64,000 nucleotides of DNA. Origin: Ceratothoa steindachneri. Its lineage: Eukaryota > Arthropoda > Malacostraca > Isopoda > Cymothoidae. Under the pieces are notes generated by a model that saw nothing but the letters and a program-made list of their open reading frames with translations, made no database searches and was not told where the DNA came from. Location of the stretch: positions 44,322,894 through 44,386,893 of the forward strand of contig OZ018330.1 of assembly GCA_963969495.1 (NCBI GenBank). Reading direction: 5' to 3'. Positions within the stretch are counted from its first letter, which is position 1. Every line of letters begins with the position of its first letter. Both the position numbers and the translations under genes were made by a program. This document shows, piece by piece, positions 61,859 through 64,000 of this stretch.

Positions 61859-62376
61859 AAGAATCCTATCACCAAACAATATTTTAAATACAAAAGAAGA
61901 GATAAATGAGCAAACAAAAAAAAAACAATATACAATCAAATTCAAAGAGGCCTAAAAACATACAATCAAGCATACAAAAGAAGGCCTTACGCTTACGTGT
62001 TTCCCCCGAGGGAAAGTCTTGCCGGCTGCCACTCGTGCGGGCACAATTGTTGCGTACGTCTTATGCGCTTAGCGCCTCCGAGCTCAGATTATTTATATGC
62101 GATCCGGTCGCAGTCGAGAGGCTATATAAAGACCTCCTGTCATATGTATTATTTACTAATTAAGGAAGGACGTGTGACAATTTCTATTATTGGCTCAAAT
62201 TATCTAATGTCAGCACTCTTTACAAAAGGAAAGATTAAGTTTTGGAGTTTTCAACAATAATAATAGAGTGGCTTTTTGTTTTAAATATAATGCTATATCA
62301 AAACTACATGCAATCTTTACAGAATATGGCTCCTGGAAAGAGAAAAAACAACAACATTTTAAACAAATCATCAAAT

Positions 62377-62380
<4 letters not shown>

Positions 62381-62452
<72 letters not shown>
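62381..62452. repeat. (TA)n microsatellite
   Basis: About 72 bp, at the position where the 3' LTR holds the inverted-arm block. Confidence 0.96.
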
Positions 62453-62458
<6 letters not shown>

Positions 62459-62554
62459 CTATTCACACACACGCTCGCACAGAGGGAGGCAGATAGTACT
62501 GGAAAAAGGTTAGGAGAATGGCCTTACAAACACTTTCCCATTTGCTCCACCACA

Positions 62555-63609
62555 ACGTCCCTCCCCTAAGGGAGCGGCAGAACTTTCTAGCCACAAAGGC
62601 TCTCATACGCTCTAGGAGACTCACCTCTACCTCTTCTTTTCCAATAGTTACAGATGATCCCTCACCTGGGGCCATTGCCACCTCCATAAAATTGCTTCCA
62701 CTCTCTTCCCTGCCCTTCCTTTCCCCATTCCTCAAATCGGACGCATATCCTTCGCGGGGATCCCACCCTGGATACTGGCCCCTACGAGGATATGCAGCCA
62801 CTTGCTGTCTCCTGAGGTTCTTCGTAGAAAGTTCCCTAACAATACCCTTGTCCTCTCTCAGAGCACGGCCATCTTTACGTATGGTTCCTACTCTCAACTT
62901 AACTCATCGGGTGCCGTTATCGTGGAGACGGTGCTCAGATACACCTCCTCCTTTTGCTTCTCCTCTGGGTCCTCATCTTATACTGCGAAGCTCTATGCCC
63001 TGAGGGAGGCCCTTCTAATTACCCGCCTTCAAGTCTCCAACGACTTCGTAATAAATTCGGACTCTCGGAGTGCGATTTTGGCACTGTTCCTCTACTATTC
63101 TCTTCCCCCTTTTGTCCTCGAGATCCGTCAACTCTTGCACGAGGCCAATGTTTTTTCGCAAAAGCTTATCACCTTTTGCTGGGTTCCCTCGCATGTAGGA
63201 GTTCTTGGCAATGAGGAAGCCGAACGAGTTGCGCGGTCGGCATCTAATCAAGCTCGCCATGTTCCTATCCCTCATACTGATCTCTTTCATCACTTCAAAA
63301 AGCTAATGTCAACACAGTGGCTTGCCTCCTGGCAATCTCCACCTCTCACCAAGCTCCACCCTTGGGTGCTGGGCATCTTCCTTCCATCGCTCCCGCCATA
63401 AAGAAGTCGTTTTGACCCGTCTCCATCCTTGTTATACACGCCTAACTCACGGGTACTTTATGTCCCATGAGCCCCATCCCATCTGCAATACATGCCGAGT
63501 CAGGCTTACGGTCTCCCACTTTCTGGTAGACTGTACCAAAAGCTCCCGTTTCTCGATAGATGCCATATACCCATTCCTGTCCGCTGCCGGTCTCAAATCC
63601 ACGATCTAG
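62555..63609 (+). pseudogene. LINE-B RNase H and C-terminal Cys-His motif
   Basis: Resumes ORF2 after Gypsy-2 with PPLRERQNFLATKALIRS. RNase H sites: AIFTYGSYSQL where TDGS is expected (D to Y), YTAKLYALREALL (E replaced by K), FVINSDSRSAI (D kept) and VLGNEEAERVARS. The tail has ICNTCRVRLTVSHFLVDC, the Cys-Cys-His-Cys motif shared with LINE-A. A frame change lies near 63395. 63610-63735 is 3' UTR. Confidence 0.86.
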
Positions 63610-63735
63610 CTCTCCACAAATCCTTTCCATCACCTGTACACAACTAATCTATCAGTAATCTAGTCCCTTAAACCGTTCGCTGAGATGGACGCTTTAGCGT
63701 CGCCTAGTGGTCATAATCCTCTACCATAATAATAA

Positions 63736-63747
63736 TTCATACAATCT
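63736..63747. repeat. Target-site duplication of LINE-B, right copy
   Basis: TTCATACAATCT, identical to 45857-45868. Confidence 0.92.
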
Positions 63748-64000
63748 GGTGAAATTGGGGCCAGGAGGTCAGCCGTGAAGATGGAGTACAGGTCGAGGCT
63801 CAGGCACCACCCTTGCTGGACTCCCGTCTGAAGATTGAAGGTAGGACCTTTTTGTCCCTCTATACTTCTGTATGCCTTCCTGCTGGTTACGTAATCAGCC
63901 AGTAACCTCTTCATCCTGATGGCGAGGTTGAGCTGAAGGAGTTTGTATTTCAGTCCTTCAGCCCAGACCTTATCGAAGACCTTTTCGACATCGCGGAGGA
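63736..64000 (-). pseudogene. Jockey-like LINE copy 3, RT 5' part (runs off window)
   Basis: The minus strand reads LRDVEKVFDKVWAEGLKYKL (first catalytic D), MKRLLADYVTSRKAYRS, TFNLQTGVQQGWCLSLDL and YSIFTADLLAPISPDCMN, then stops. The next residues (YADD) are at 45868 and below. More of the element lies beyond 64000. Confidence 0.85.

Larger units (their letters stand above)
61632..62554 (-). repeat. Gypsy-2 5' LTR
   Basis: Plus strand TGTAGCGGTTACC to CTCCACCACA. Contains TA tracts at 61784-61853 and 62381-62452. GCTATATAAAGACCTCC near 62121 is a TATA-like box candidate if read on the plus strand. Confidence 0.87.

Overview
The window is eukaryotic, repeat-dominated DNA, most likely from an arthropod and plausibly a decapod crustacean. 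The evidence is an intron-split, arthropod-like prohibitin-2 gene, a dense mix of mariner, rosa-like, Penelope, CR1, RTE-like, Jockey-like, I-like and Ty3/Gypsy elements, and many (TA)n tracts of 45-165 bp. The species assignment is inference.

Host gene: only one is recognised, a prohibitin-2 homologue (PHB2) on the minus strand. Exon 1 (8527-8653, with the ATG) and exon 2 (1679-1799) encode residues 1-83. They have GT/AG splice sites and matching phase across a 6.7 kb intron. Later exons lie off the left edge. Intron 1 holds a mariner, an RTE-like LINE, an I-like LINE relic and a CR1 tail. Intron 2 holds a MITE-like inverted repeat and a gag relic.

9.1-16.5 kb: a CR1-like LINE (+) split by a near-complete I-like LINE (LINE-A, minus) with a perfect 13-bp target-site duplication. 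16.6-20.8 kb: a deleted mariner, two LINE-A 3' fragments and CR1-like tails. 22-29.7 kb: a decayed Ty3/Gypsy element (Gypsy-1) with gag, PR, RT-RH, IN and two LTRs; a DD41D rosa-like transposon sits in its 3' LTR. 30-39.5 kb: two same-orientation Jockey-like LINEs. 39.6-45 kb: Penelope-like relics with GIY-YIG domains and hammerhead-like motifs, plus another CR1 tail.

45-64 kb is a four-level nest. A Jockey-like LINE (minus) is split at its RT YADD region by an I-like LINE (LINE-B, +; 12-bp duplication). LINE-B is split by a Gypsy fragment (49.1-50.7 kb) and by a 10.5 kb Ty3/Gypsy element (Gypsy-2, minus; ACGT duplication). The 3' LTR of Gypsy-2 holds a deleted mariner between inverted arms. 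Gypsy-2 appears to carry a second retropepsin domain between RNase H and integrase; this is the most unusual protein architecture here.

Almost every transposon ORF is broken, so the window reads as layered fossils around one live gene. No rRNA, tRNA or CRISPR was seen.
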